A DNA stretch of 64,000 nt from Panulirus ornatus (taxonomy: Eukaryota; Arthropoda; Malacostraca; Decapoda; Palinuridae): NCBI RefSeq assembly GCF_036320965.1, contig NC_092289.1, positions 21,213,778 to 21,277,777 on the forward strand, written 5' to 3'. Positions 1-10,500 of the stretch are shown one piece after another (position 1 is the stretch's first letter; every line of letters begins with the position of its first letter). Both the position numbers and the translations under genes were made by a program. Below the pieces are notes generated by a model. The model did no database searches, was not told the origin of the DNA, and saw only the letters and a program-made list of their open reading frames with translations.

Positions 1-531
1 AAAAATGTTAATGATGTTTACATTAAATGAAATTTCACTGCTTCTATGTGAATGTTTATGTACTGTATTAAACTCAAGAAAGTTGGCTGGGTTCATTCAG
101 TTGCAGTATCAATATGAAAAGATAGGAGGCTTAAAAAGATAGTTTTTCTCCCAAGTAAGAGATCTATCAAATACAGAATATGAGCTACATTGTCATATGG
201 AATTGATTCAATTACATGTTCAATTATTCCTGTCAGTACTAAAACAATTTCTCCTTTAAAGAACAAAGAACTTTCAACAAAGTTATAAAACACTTTTAAA
301 TTTCAAATAACCAATAAAACTCTTACCTCTGCTTTTACACACAGTTCTCACATGAGCTACATTTAATATGTAATCTCAATAATATGTCATACACTCAAAA
401 TTCAGTAAAATTTCAACTGCTAACTCCATTTTCCCCACTTTTTAACAATGAAATCTCCTTGTATGCTCTTCCCCTAACCTGTTTGGGTTATCTCGTGTTT
501 ATGGCATTTTTCTTTCGACATTCATTTTCTG
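1..531. other. Gene-free left edge
   Basis: AT-rich non-coding sequence. The EFA6-like gene on the minus strand should continue to the left of 5914, so this stretch and 982-5900 are probably inside its next intron. I looked on the minus strand for the continuation of the Sec7 domain and did not find it here. The downstream Sec7 and PH exons are probably outside the window. Confidence 0.4.
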
Positions 532-533
532 TA

Positions 534-981
534 CAGGTTGTACCTCTTTAATCCGGCAACCTTGGGACCTGGCCATTGCTGGACCACAGAAAATGCTGGA
601 AAACAAAAATTTACCCCCAAGCCATACACAGTTGATGATCTGATCTCACAGTACTCACACAAAGTCTTTATAGAAATTCCTTTATCTAATTTTTTCAGTA
701 ACTCCACCTTTTCAAGCATAGATGATGATTTATGCTTACGCTTATTAGCATTAGCACCATCTTCTGCACCTCTTGGTCTCTTGGATGGCATCCTGAAAGG
801 CTAGAATACAGCTGAATATAAGAAATTAACATAACTGTTAATTAGCTAAGCTGTAGTGTAAACAGATTTTGACACTTTAGCACTGCTAACAGCACTGCCA
901 TGATGGCAGATCCACAAACTAATAGCGGCAGATTCAAAACATGCTGGACCACATAGTGCCGGATTAGAAATGTACAACCTG
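534..981 (-). mobile_element. Tigger/pogo-type MITE carrying a transposase N-terminal fragment
   Basis: A 448-bp element has imperfect terminal inverted repeats: it begins CAGGTTGTACCTCTTTAATC and ends with the inverse, finishing GTACAACCTG. It is flanked by TA on both sides (532-533 and 982-983), the target duplication expected for the pogo/Tc1-mariner superfamily. Inside, on the minus strand from 791, is a short reading frame resembling the start of a CENP-B/Tigger transposase: a basic KRKHKS segment, then LEKVELLKKLDKGISIKTLC and a following helix with SSTVYGL, which looks like a helix-turn-helix. No DDE catalytic domain is present, so this is a non-autonomous internal-deletion derivative. 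Confidence 0.75.
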
Positions 982-1489
982 TATTGAAGTCAGAAGACAT
1001 CCTCAAATGTATAGCAAAATGTATCCATCTCTCGTCATTACTCCATTCCCAATCCAATCAGGTGGATTATGCACCTAACAGCATCTACAAAATCACCCAC
1101 ATCTTCAACTCATGCCTAGTGCATTAGTGAAGTATGAACTTTCACAAGGGCTTCTTATTTTTATACTTTATGCACTCATTTGGTTCACCCATAGGGATCA
1201 AAGCCTCAATTTAAACCACTTACATACAAAAAATGCTTCCATTGCATCTGACCCCCTATCATTCCCCTAGTGTTTTCATATAAAATATCCCTCACCCAAA
1301 ATAGTTTTCTCACTACATCTAACTCTCTCTCCTGTTGTGTACCTTTCCTCCTCACACATCTGGACTACAATTTATCTCGACCAGTATATCATGTTATATA
1401 TTTTCCATCACCATACCATCCCATGAAACTTTCAACGATGCACCTTTCCAATGACTTATTCACACCACAAAACTTTTCCATAAATTCAT

Positions 1490-2945
1490 GAATACTATGT
1501 TGTCAGTTAAAGATCAGCTAATCAGGTTAAGGCATTCTGAGCGAAGAACTGTAGAGGATGAAGAAAGGCTGTGTGAGGAAGTGTAAAACAAATTCAATTG
1601 TGTTTTCACAGTGGAAGACTCTGTAGCCCCACACCCAGTAAGATCTAGAGAGATGGAGGTTTTAAAAATTCCTCAAATATCTGTAAAAGACACTGACAGA
1701 ATGCCAACAGGTATTGACCCATACAAGGATCATGGTCCTGATAAAAGACATAAACAGAATACCAAAAACTCTTGACCCATACTAGGCTCATGGTCCTCAT
1801 GAAATTTCACCATGTATGCTGAAGATGTGTGCACAAACACAACAAAAACCTCTTGAAATAGTGTTCAAGATGTTTCTGGGGACAAGCAAACTGACAAGGG
1901 AGTGGTAGAGGGCAAACATCATACATATCTATAAGAAGGGCACCCACTGAACTACAGGCTGGTCTCACTGTCAAATGTGGTCCGTGGTTCTGGAAAAGAT
2001 AATCAGAGAGGAAGCGGATGACTTTCAACAGAGAGAAATTACTTATGCGAGTGAAAAGCACAGTTTCAGGGAAAGGAGGTCAAGTGTAACAAATATCTTT
2101 GATTTCTATGAAACTGTGAGCTCTCTTGAACAAATTGGAAGGCTGAGTGGATTTTTCATATCTGGACTGCCAGAAGGCATATGACACAGTATGACATGGA
2201 TGGCTGATAAAGTAGCCAGATCATCAGGAAGGAACAAGGTGAAGACTCCATTGATGGGTAGTAGATTACCTTTGTGGAGAGGAACAAAAGACATGCCTCA
2301 AAAGCCTTCTCAAAATGGGTTAATGTGACCATCAGAGTGCACAGGGTTGTGTTTTGGGACTATTACTCTGTTTTATCTATGTAATGACTAGCCAGAGGGA
2401 TTATAGAATCCTCTCTGAATATGTCTGCAGGTGATGCAAAAGTCATGAGGTAAGTGAAAAGCATGAAGGATTGCATCAACTTACAATGATACCCAGACAG
2501 ACTCCAAAGCTGGTCTTACACATGACTGATGGAGTTCCACCAGAGTTATTATAGTGTAATGATGATGGTTTACAGCAGAAGATGGTCTTAATATGATTAT
2601 CATAAAGCAGAAAATAAGCTGCAGATGGTTTAGAGCAGAAGATGGTCTTAATATGATTATCAAATAGCAGAAAATAAGCTGCAGGAATCTGTATGTGAGA
2701 AAGACTTGCAAGTTGACATCGTCCCTAATATGTTGACAGAGTTACAGAGAAAGGCTGTTGACCTTTAATTTACCCTCCATGTAAGAAAAAATGTGGCATA
2801 ACTTGATCATAACCTTTAAGTTTATAAACCAGACTTATGACAGACAATGAACGGCTCTTTGAAAAAGTAATGTCAGAACAAGAGGACACATCAAAATTAA
2901 TGAGGAAATTTGTTAAAAACAATATAACTCACTTTTATACTGTAG
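1490..2945 (+). mobile_element. Decayed LINE family B (Jockey/CR1-group reverse transcriptase), 5' part
   Basis: Frame-broken coding remnants read in the order expected for a Jockey/CR1-type RT. A segment around 1560-1740 ends near a TGIDPYKDHGPD-like match to the GPDGI motif. Near 1945-1990 there is a YRLVSL-like motif. At 2340-2460 a block corresponds to the SVLGPLLF/YVNDLPEG/ADDAKVM region. Near 2870-2930 lies a C-terminal block with RTRGHIK. Stops and frameshifts throughout make it an old pseudogene. It appears to resume at about 4688, after LINE A, suggesting nested insertion. Confidence 0.55.
2564..2683. repeat. Two-copy 60-bp tandem duplication
   Basis: The block containing AAGATGGTCTTAATATGATT recurs with a period of exactly 60 bp (about 2564-2623 and 2624-2683), differing at only a few positions. 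It lies within the decayed family B LINE. Confidence 0.8.
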
Positions 2946-4648
2946 TAGAGAAGAGGTAGTGAAAGCTTTGCGGAAGATGAAAGCCGGCAAGGCAGCAGGT
3001 TTGGATGGTATTGCAGTGGAATTTATTAAAAAAGGGGGTGACTGTATTGTTGACTGGTTGGTAAGGTTATTTAATGTATGTATGACTCATGGTGAGGTGC
3101 CTGAGGATTGGCGGAATGCGTGCATAGTGCCATTGTACAAAGGCAAAGGGGATAAGAGTGAGTGCTCAAATTACAGAGGTATAAGTTTGTTGAGTATTCC
3201 TGGTAAATTATATGGGAGGGTATTGATTGAGAGGGTGAAGGCATGTACAGAGCATCAGATTGGGGAAGAGCAGTGTGGTTTCAGAAGTGGTAGAGGATGT
3301 GTGGATCAGGTGTTTGCTTTGAAGAATGTATGTGAGAAATACTTAGAAAAGCAAATGGATTTGTATGTAGCATTTATGGATCTGGAGAAGGCATATGATA
3401 GAGTTGATAGAGATGCTCTGTGGAAGGTATTAAGAATATATGGTGTGGGAGGAAAGTTGTTAGAAGCAGTGAAAAGTTTTTATCGAGGATGTAAGGCATG
3501 TGTACGTGTAGGAAGAGAGGAAAGTGATTGGTTCTCAGTGAATGTAGGTTTGCGGCAGGGGTGTGTGATGTCTCCATGGTTGTTTAATTTGTTTATGGAT
3601 GGGGTTGTTAGGGAGGTAAATGCAAGAGTTTTGGAAAGAGGGGCAAGTATGAAGTCTGTTGGGGATGAGAGAGCTTGGGAAGTGAGTCAGTTGTTGTTCG
3701 CTGATGATACAGCGCTGGTGGCTGATTCATGTGAGAAACTGCAGAAGCTGGTGACTGAGTTTGGTAAAGTGTGTGGAAGAAGAAAGTTAAGAGTAAATGT
3801 GAATAAGAGCAAGGTTATTAGGTACAGTAGGGTTGAGGGTCAAGTCAATTGGGAGGTGAGTTTGAATGGAGAAAAACTGGAGGAAGTGAAGTGTTTTAGA
3901 TATCTGGGAGTGGATCTGGCAGCGGATGGAACCATGGAAGCGGAAGTGGATCATAGGGTGGGGGAGGGGGCGAAAATTCTGGGGGCCTTGAAGAATGTGT
4001 GGAAGTCGAGAACATTATCTCGGAAAGCAAAAATGGGTATGTTTGAAGGAATAATGGTTCCAACAATGTTGTATGGTTGCGAGGCGTGGGCTATGGATAG
4101 AGGTGTGCGCAGGAGGATGGATGTGCTGGAAATGAGATGTTTGAGGACAATGTGTGGTGTGAGGTGGTTTGATCGAGTGAGTAACGTAAGGGTAAGAGAG
4201 ATGTGTGGAAATAAAAAGAGCGTGGTTGAGAGAGCAGAAGAGGGTGTTTTGAAGTGGTTTGGGCACATGGAGAGGATGAGTGAGGAAAGATTGACCAAGA
4301 GGATATATGTGTCGGAGGTGGAGGGAGCAAGGAGAAGAGGGAGACCAAATTGGAGGTGGAAAGATGGAGTGAAAAAGATTTTGTGTGATCGGGGCCTGAA
4401 CATGCAGGAGGGTGAAAGGAGGGCAAGGAATAGAGTGAATTGGAGCGATGTGGTATACCGGGGTTGACGTGCTGTCAGTGGATTGAATCAAGGCATGTGA
4501 AGCGTCTGGGGTAAACCATGGAAAGCTGTGTAGGTATGTATATTTGCGTGTGTGGACGTATGTATATACATGTATATGGGGGGGGTTGGGCCATTTCTTT
4601 CGTCTGTTTCCTTGCGCTACCTCGCAAACGCGGGAGACAGCGACAAAG

Positions 4649-4687
<39 letters not shown>
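2946..4687 (+). mobile_element. LINE family A copy 1 (RTE-like, 5'-truncated, young)
   Basis: This is the longest copy of the main LINE in the window. It contains an uninterrupted 502-codon frame (2959-4467), a short 3' UTR, the hairpin tail GCTACCTCGCAAACGCGGGA and a poly(A) run of roughly 35 bases. There is no endonuclease domain, so it is 5'-truncated. RT motifs and the C-terminal FGHM...GRRRRGRPNWRW arrangement resemble RTE/BovB-type elements. Its 3' UTR is the short subtype, lacking about 240 bp present in the copy at 28836-30180. The sense strand is unusually G-rich and C-poor. Confidence 0.85.
2959..4467 (+). CDS. Reverse transcriptase domain of LINE A (partial ORF2-like protein)
   Basis: An RNA-dependent DNA polymerase of a non-LTR retrotransposon. 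Residues about 10-25 hold the GLDGI fingers motif. Motif A is AFMDLEKAYDRVD with catalytic Asp141. Motif B is GLRQGCVMSP (197-206). Motif C is FADD (247-250), giving the catalytic Asp pair. A thumb-like FRYLGVDL block follows, and a Cys/His-bearing C-terminal part (GCEAW, MRCLRTMCG, WFGHMERM, GRPNWRWKDG). The stop is in the same place as in copy 2. The N-terminal endonuclease is missing, so the first Met is not the native start. Long frames on the opposite strand here are artefacts of the skewed base composition. Confidence 0.85.
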   Translation: MKALRKMKAGKAAGLDGIAVEFIKKGGDCIVDWLVRLFNVCMTHGEVPEDWRNACIVPLYKGKGDKSECSNYRGISLLSIPGKLYGRVLIERVKACTEHQIGEEQCGFRSGRGCVDQVFALKNVCEKYLEKQMDLYVAFMDLEKAYDRVDRDALWKVLRIYGVGGKLLEAVKSFYRGCKACVRVGREESDWFSVNVGLRQGCVMSPWLFNLFMDGVVREVNARVLERGASMKSVGDERAWEVSQLLFADDTALVADSCEKLQKLVTEFGKVCGRRKLRVNVNKSKVIRYSRVEGQVNWEVSLNGEKLEEVKCFRYLGVDLAADGTMEAEVDHRVGEGAKILGALKNVWKSRTLSRKAKMGMFEGIMVPTMLYGCEAWAMDRGVRRRMDVLEMRCLRTMCGVRWFDRVSNVRVREMCGNKKSVVERAEEGVLKWFGHMERMSEERLTKRIYVSEVEGARRRGRPNWRWKDGVKKILCDRGLNMQEGERRARNRVNWSDVVYRG

Positions 4688-4690
<3 letters not shown>

Positions 4691-4795
4691 TGATGAAAGG
4701 ATGGAATAAATTGAAAGAGGGCATGATCAATCCAGAGATTCCAAACAGCATACAGAAATTTAAAAGGTTGTATGATAGGAAGTGTAAAAAAAAAA
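4688..4795 (+). mobile_element. Probable 3' end of family B LINE, split off by LINE A
   Basis: Directly after the LINE A poly(A), a short frame reads RVMKGWNKLKEGM then IQKFKRLYDRKC and ends in A-rich sequence. This resembles the usual C-terminus of Jockey/CR1-group ORFs (WNxL...FK..LD). It fits as the missing tail of the element interrupted at about 2945. Confidence 0.45.
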
Positions 4796-5190
4796 AAAAT
4801 GGGGCCTCATGAGCATAAAACTCTCTCCCCATGCAGTATAAGTAATTATGAATGGGTAACAGATTACAGTACCAGCTGCAAGCACCAGCTGTACTTTCTG
4901 GAGAGATTGCATACATACTTGTGTTAACTGATGTCTTTAAACTATATTGATTTTGGTAATTACTATAGATTTGTTTTTTGTTTCCCATAATAGCCCCAAC
5001 AGACAACAGGAATAGTGCTTACATGCAAAGTAATAAAATTGAAAGATATTTAGGTGTTGTAATCAGCCTTATCCACATATTAGACTGCTGGCATTCTGTC
5101 CATAAACATACTCTCCTTGTCACACATAACCCTTAACAACACTTAACTCACACTACTCTTTCTTCATCTCTCTACATTTTCCTCTAGTGA
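4796..5190. other. Non-coding stretch, nothing recognised
   Basis: Probable EFA6-like intron sequence, with no splice-bounded coding segment or repeat that I recognise. Confidence 0.4.
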
Positions 5191-5600
5191 TCGCTATATG
5201 CTAGTACTGCCTTTTGGCAAATTGGTACAAGCAACAGACAGAAGTAGTAGGCAGGAACATTATACAGGAGCATTAGATAGAAGCAGTGAGTAGGAACATT
5301 AAGTGAGAGAATTTGGTAGAAGTAGTAGGCAGAAACATTAAATGGGAGCATTAGGTAGAAGTAGTAGGTTGGACCATTACGTAGACACATTAGGTAGATG
5401 TTGTTGGTAGGAACATTAGGTAAAAGCCTCTAGAAACACTGCACTAGAGTTGCCCTCTCCCACTGGTCTGTCAAGGGTGAGGCAGTAAAGGCTAAAAAGA
5501 GGCACTGAAGTTCACCAGTATGGAGACTCTTTTGCCATGGCCACTCCACTGAGGGAGTTCCCGAAGGGAACGGATGTCAGAAACACTGATGTCTAGATAG
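5190..5600 (+). repeat. Dispersed repeat D copy 1 with upstream GAACATTAG minisatellite
   Basis: From 5215 to about 5410 degenerate short units built on AGGAACATTAGGTAGAAGTA repeat irregularly. Then comes a unique block (about 5410-5580: GCACTAGAGTTGCCCTCTCC, GGGAGTTCCCGAAGGGAACG) ending in a GATAGATAG tail. The same block occurs at 42005-42225 and in part at 43935-44040. The GAGTTCCCGAAGGGAAC segment can fold as a short hairpin. A SINE-like origin is possible but no RNA polymerase III promoter boxes were identified. Confidence 0.65.
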
Positions 5601-5913
5601 ATAGTACCAGATGAAATACAATTTGAATATCACAAAATGTAGTATGTTACCCTATATGCATCATTTCAAAACACAATTTATCAAAAGTACCCATGTTAAT
5701 GAAAAAAATATGACTGATAATGCAAAAATTACCAGCAATGAGAATCCATTACAAACTTACCATATGACATACCATTCTAATATCAATACATGCAGTACCC
5801 TATTCTATACTTGACATTTCAAAACTATCATAAATTTCAAAGTATATATATTAACAATAAAATTTTCATGTAAAGCAAATATTCAAAATAAGTAAATTTA
5901 TCACATATCTTAC

Positions 5914-7519
5914 TTTTTTGAAAGATGTCTTGAAACATCAGATTTCTTGAAACCATCAAGTGTAATAAGTCGTTTTGCCAATCTGACTGCAGAAGGGATA
6001 TCTACAGCCTTTGGACTATAGTGGAAGCTGTGTAATGAGTCAATATCCGACTCATCCTCGCTGAGAGGAGGAGAGGTGGTGCTTGAGGTTCGTACGGAAG
6101 CCTTGCCTGTCCCATCCTCTTCTGAAAGACATGTAATTTCATCCTCAGATTCACGCAACTCCTGATAAGCAAGGGTATCTGGGGAGAGGGTGCCTGAACC
6201 AGGGGTGGGCGGGCGAGTGTTAGTAGGGGTCAAATCAGGATCACGCAATGCATCACAACTGTCCTGAGGTTCATGATGAATTGGTTCACCACTTTTTTGC
6301 AATTGCTGAGGTCTTTTTCTGCTACTATTTTTATCAGGTCCTTCCACTTTGATCACAATACGATTTTCATCCTGTTTCCTTACTTTGGTTTTATCAGAGA
6401 GTACGCTTCTACTCTCAGAAGTCATTATACCACCCATATTGTGACCGTTGGGAAGCAAATCTTTGGTACTAAAACTGTTGGCATAAGCAGAAGGTATATG
6501 CAAGGTTGGAGTTGTATCATCCCACTCAAGTTCATCAGGCACATCTGTGTCCGGACTAGTTAAGCTTGAGCTGTTAGAGCAAACATTCTCAGATCTGTTT
6601 GAGCTGCCTAACGAATCACGTCCACTACACATCTTATCATACACTCCACTACATGAATACTGCATGGAGGATGTAGGAGACTGGGGAGAGGTGGGGGAGG
6701 GAGACCTGATCAGGGGACTGTCTGAATCATGACTCGAATGAACACTGTCAGGGGAAGTTGGGGCATTAAAGGTCCACACAATGCGCCGGTCACGGTCCTC
6801 ATGGGGAACAGGGGAAGTGCTATCATCATCACATGTATCTAGTAGCGTGTTTAGTGAAGACGTCACATCATCATCAAGCTCTATGTTAACTGCACACATA
6901 TTATCCTTCTGGTACTGTAATTGATCTTCCGACTTGGATATTCTTACAGAAGTGCTAGTTGGGGGGTAAGTAAATTGCACACCACTAGCGTTACTATCAA
7001 CAGACACTGGTGAACACAAACTATGCGGACTTCCCACTTCATGTTTGGCTAACCTGCTACCACAAATGTCTGTTTCATTGGGACTTGTGGGAACACTCGA
7101 GCTACCTGATTTTCGCAAATCATCAACAGTTTTCTGCTGGGGAAGCCAACTGGGATCATGGGAAGTCCGTGAGAGATTCAAGATAAGATCACCTGTCATC
7201 AAGTATGCTTCACTTTTCGGTTTCTGCTTGTTGCGCTCATTTTCTTTTGTTGTTCTATCTTTCACATGCAACCCATTCTCAGAAGCAGTGTGGTTTGACC
7301 CATGACTGATGGATGTTCTATCAGAGGCATCAGAAAGTGTGGGACTTGGCAGGGAAGGTGGTGTCGAGGATGATTGCTCAGGAGGTGTTCTGCTTGAAGA
7401 TTTTTTGGCCTTGATCTGTTTTACTCCCTGCAAGTCATCCTGTGTAATTGCTGTTCGTAAGACATCAGGATTGTCTGGAGTAGCCAGGTACTGCTGCACA
7501 CGCTGCTGAATTGCCGCAT
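5914..7519 (-). CDS. Efa6: EFA6-like exon 4: disordered region and start of Sec7
   Basis: A 1606-bp exon, acceptor CAACAG before 7519 and donor GTAAGA after 5914. It begins DAAIQQRVQQYLATPDNPDV and contains an AYLMTGDLILNLSRT block, then a long Ser/Pro-rich stretch. DRRIVWTFNAP near residue 330 (about 6750-6795) is the most hydrophobic, conserved-looking island. It ends in the Sec7 start DGFKKSDVSRHLSKN (last codon shared with the next exon). Phase entering is 1, phase leaving is 2. Confidence 0.9.
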
Positions 7520-10500
7520 CTGTTGGAAGATAAAGAAACTGAAAAATCAGAGTTTTTGGACAAAAGAAATCTCTTTGGCACAGAAGACAAGTATACATGA
7601 AGTAATCTCCACCTGAACATTTAAAAGAAGGAAATAAATAGAGATAACTTACCAGTTTTCAGTTTTAATGTCACTTCAGAAGCTGATAAGCGAAGACAAT
7701 TGAGAACTGCCAAAGAAAAGAATAACTGTTACTGAAAACATCTCAAATTCATTTTTTGCCTCTTTGATATGATGCTAGTATCAATCCATCATATATAGAA
7801 ATCATGAAAAAAATTAAGTTATTGTTCAGTTAAGAACTACGTCCAAATCATCTTTTATGCAAGGTTACTAGTTCATTTAAATCTGAATCTTGTTCATTAT
7901 TGAACTAAACAACTAACTAATTATACAACCCCAGGACCCCTTTTATGGGACTCCTCCATCTTTAAACCAGCACTTCAATCTGGAACAGGAAAATAAGGGG
8001 CTCCTGTGGAAAGAAAGTTCCTCGAATAGATTGTACTCCTTTTTGTCCACTGAAGATGATACAACCTCACTGAAGGTGACTTTTCACTCATGGTAAAATC
8101 ACATGCAGACAAAGTCCAGTAACATCAATCACTACTAAATAACACTGCTCATAACTACCTTTGCAATGGATTCCGTCAGCCTATCTATTTCAAGAGGTCT
8201 TTTCCTGCACTCAAAAGGAGATGTCACATACAAAGGCTGCCCTGAACATTTCATTTGCTGAACATTTCAACACTGTTATGTAATGAAGATCAAAGACAAA
8301 TATTCAAATTACTTGCTAAAGAATTCTGTAAGCTAATTTTACCTGTAACATGAGTGAAAGTCACACATTTCCAGTCCTTTATACATGTCTATTACTTTAT
8401 ATAGTATTTTCATAAATAATGTAAGTGACTTTACATTTCCTCACAGCTGTAGCAAAAGGTGGACACAAAAAAGTAATGTATTACATTTTCCACAAAGTTC
8501 TAGTTCCATAGATTAGGTACTTCAGAGTTATCTGTCTTTAGGGTGCATACTGTTTTAAAACTTCGAAATACTTATGAAAAATGTCTGATTTTAAAAGGTA
8601 ATGAATTTATGTCGGGTTGAAAAGAAAAGAAGTTTTTGAAACAGTCTCTTACACAATTACAGCACACTGATATCATACAAGTAATACAGAACTAATTACC
8701 AAATAAGACTACAAAAAAGAGAAAAGAGAAAGAGCAGTAGTAAGAACAAAAGAAGGTTGTTGCAATACAGGGTTAGAGGTTATGTGAGAAGAACTGATAG
8801 TATTAATTATGTGTTGAACATAAGTATAATGTACATTAAGTTTATCTTATATCAGGTGAAAGAGTACTGTATATGATATTCCAGTGATTAATTTCCTTGC
8901 ATTGGGCCAAAGTCCAAAGATAGATACGATCAAGCTTAGAAAATAATACACAAGAAGTCTGATAATTTTGAAGGAAATGATCACAAATAAGTCTGACCAC
9001 AGTTGAAGTGTTTGTGAAATGCCAAAATATGAAATGTGTGGTTACTCATTTACTATTTAAAAGCCAGAGGTCATTAGATGTGTGAAGTATCTTTAGTTTT
9101 GCAAGAAACCTGTAACATTTCAATTCAAGACTGCAGCAATAAATCACCATTCAGAAAGGTACTAAGCACTATTATAAGTATTAAAGAGTCATCTAGTTTA
9201 GGGAAACAGAGACAAGATAGTCATGCAATGCTTTATATGCAACAATATTACATATAACTGAAAATTTTCTTTTGACCACAAGTGTAGCTTCATGCAATGC
9301 TTTATATGCAACAATATTACATATAACTGAAAATTTTCTTTTGACCACAAGTGTAGCTTTAAATTACGAATATATATGAAGCTAAATGAAGCACTCGGTT
9401 AAGAATATTAAACAATAATGTAAGCAAACTATAAAGACAAAACCAACACAAGTAAAAAATTACACACCTGTTACCAACAGAAATGAAAATGGTACAAAAC
9501 TTAATTTTTTCCTCACTACTTACCAATTATAAGAACAACATAGTGCAACTGTAAAATTCTACATCATTTCAGATATAAAATATGTTACATTCCAGTAAGA
9601 ATGTAGCACTAAGACATAATCTGCATTTGAACTTTCATAAATCAAATTAAAGCGCTACTTCATTATCTTATTCTTTTAACAAAGACTTGCATTACTTGTC
9701 AAACATTCAATCTAATGATTCATATTATCTTTAACATATATAAGAGAGAAAAAAAAATCACTTTTCATACTTCATTTGAAATCTAACAGTAACATAACAC
9801 AATAGCAAAAATTTGGAAAATGTTAAATGTTGAAAAACTTATTCATTCGTTTTGTTCATTTTATTGCCATACCTCTATATAGGTTAGGCAATTGGATAGA
9901 CGATAGTATTTTGAGGTGGGAGATTATTCATATTCACTGAGATTATGAAATCACTAGTAATGTATTCGTTCTTTCACTCTTGTTAGCTATTTTCCATGTA
10001 AGCAAAGTTGCATCTACAACAGATGACTTAGTCTTAGAGGAAAAGAGATCCTCATTTGGCTCTTTCCTCTGTTCCATCTTTTATAAAGTAATACAGGAGG
10101 ATTTCCAGCATCTCCACTTCCACCTTTCTTAGTTGCCTTTATCAATATAGGAGATATGTAGGCTGTATTCTTTTTCCCCTATCTCAGGGATAATACTGTG
10201 TTCATTAGCAAAAGTGAAAATTTTTTAAAATTATTTTACAGCAAATTAAATGGACAAGAAATGGAAAGAAAAAATGAAAAATAGAATGGACAGAACAACA
10301 AATTCTGAATATACTCAGAAGAACTGGAATCATGTAAATCCCCAAATTTAATCACAGATATTCCAAAATGCATAAATTATAATCACAAAAAGCACCGACT
10401 GGTAATCTATGCATCATTACTTAAGATACTGTACAAGACTATATTAGCTTTAACAACTATTACCCACAGCAATAGCCAGTCACATGAATGAAGGGTACAT

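Noticed and set aside
3951..4491. Long minus-strand reading frames (150, 158 and 111 codons) opposite LINE A, repeated at 29201-29676 and 51343-52332
   Set aside because: They are shadows of the G-rich, C-poor sense strand of the LINE. The sense frame has RT motifs and a conserved stop; the reverse frames are low-complexity Ser/His/Pro sequence.
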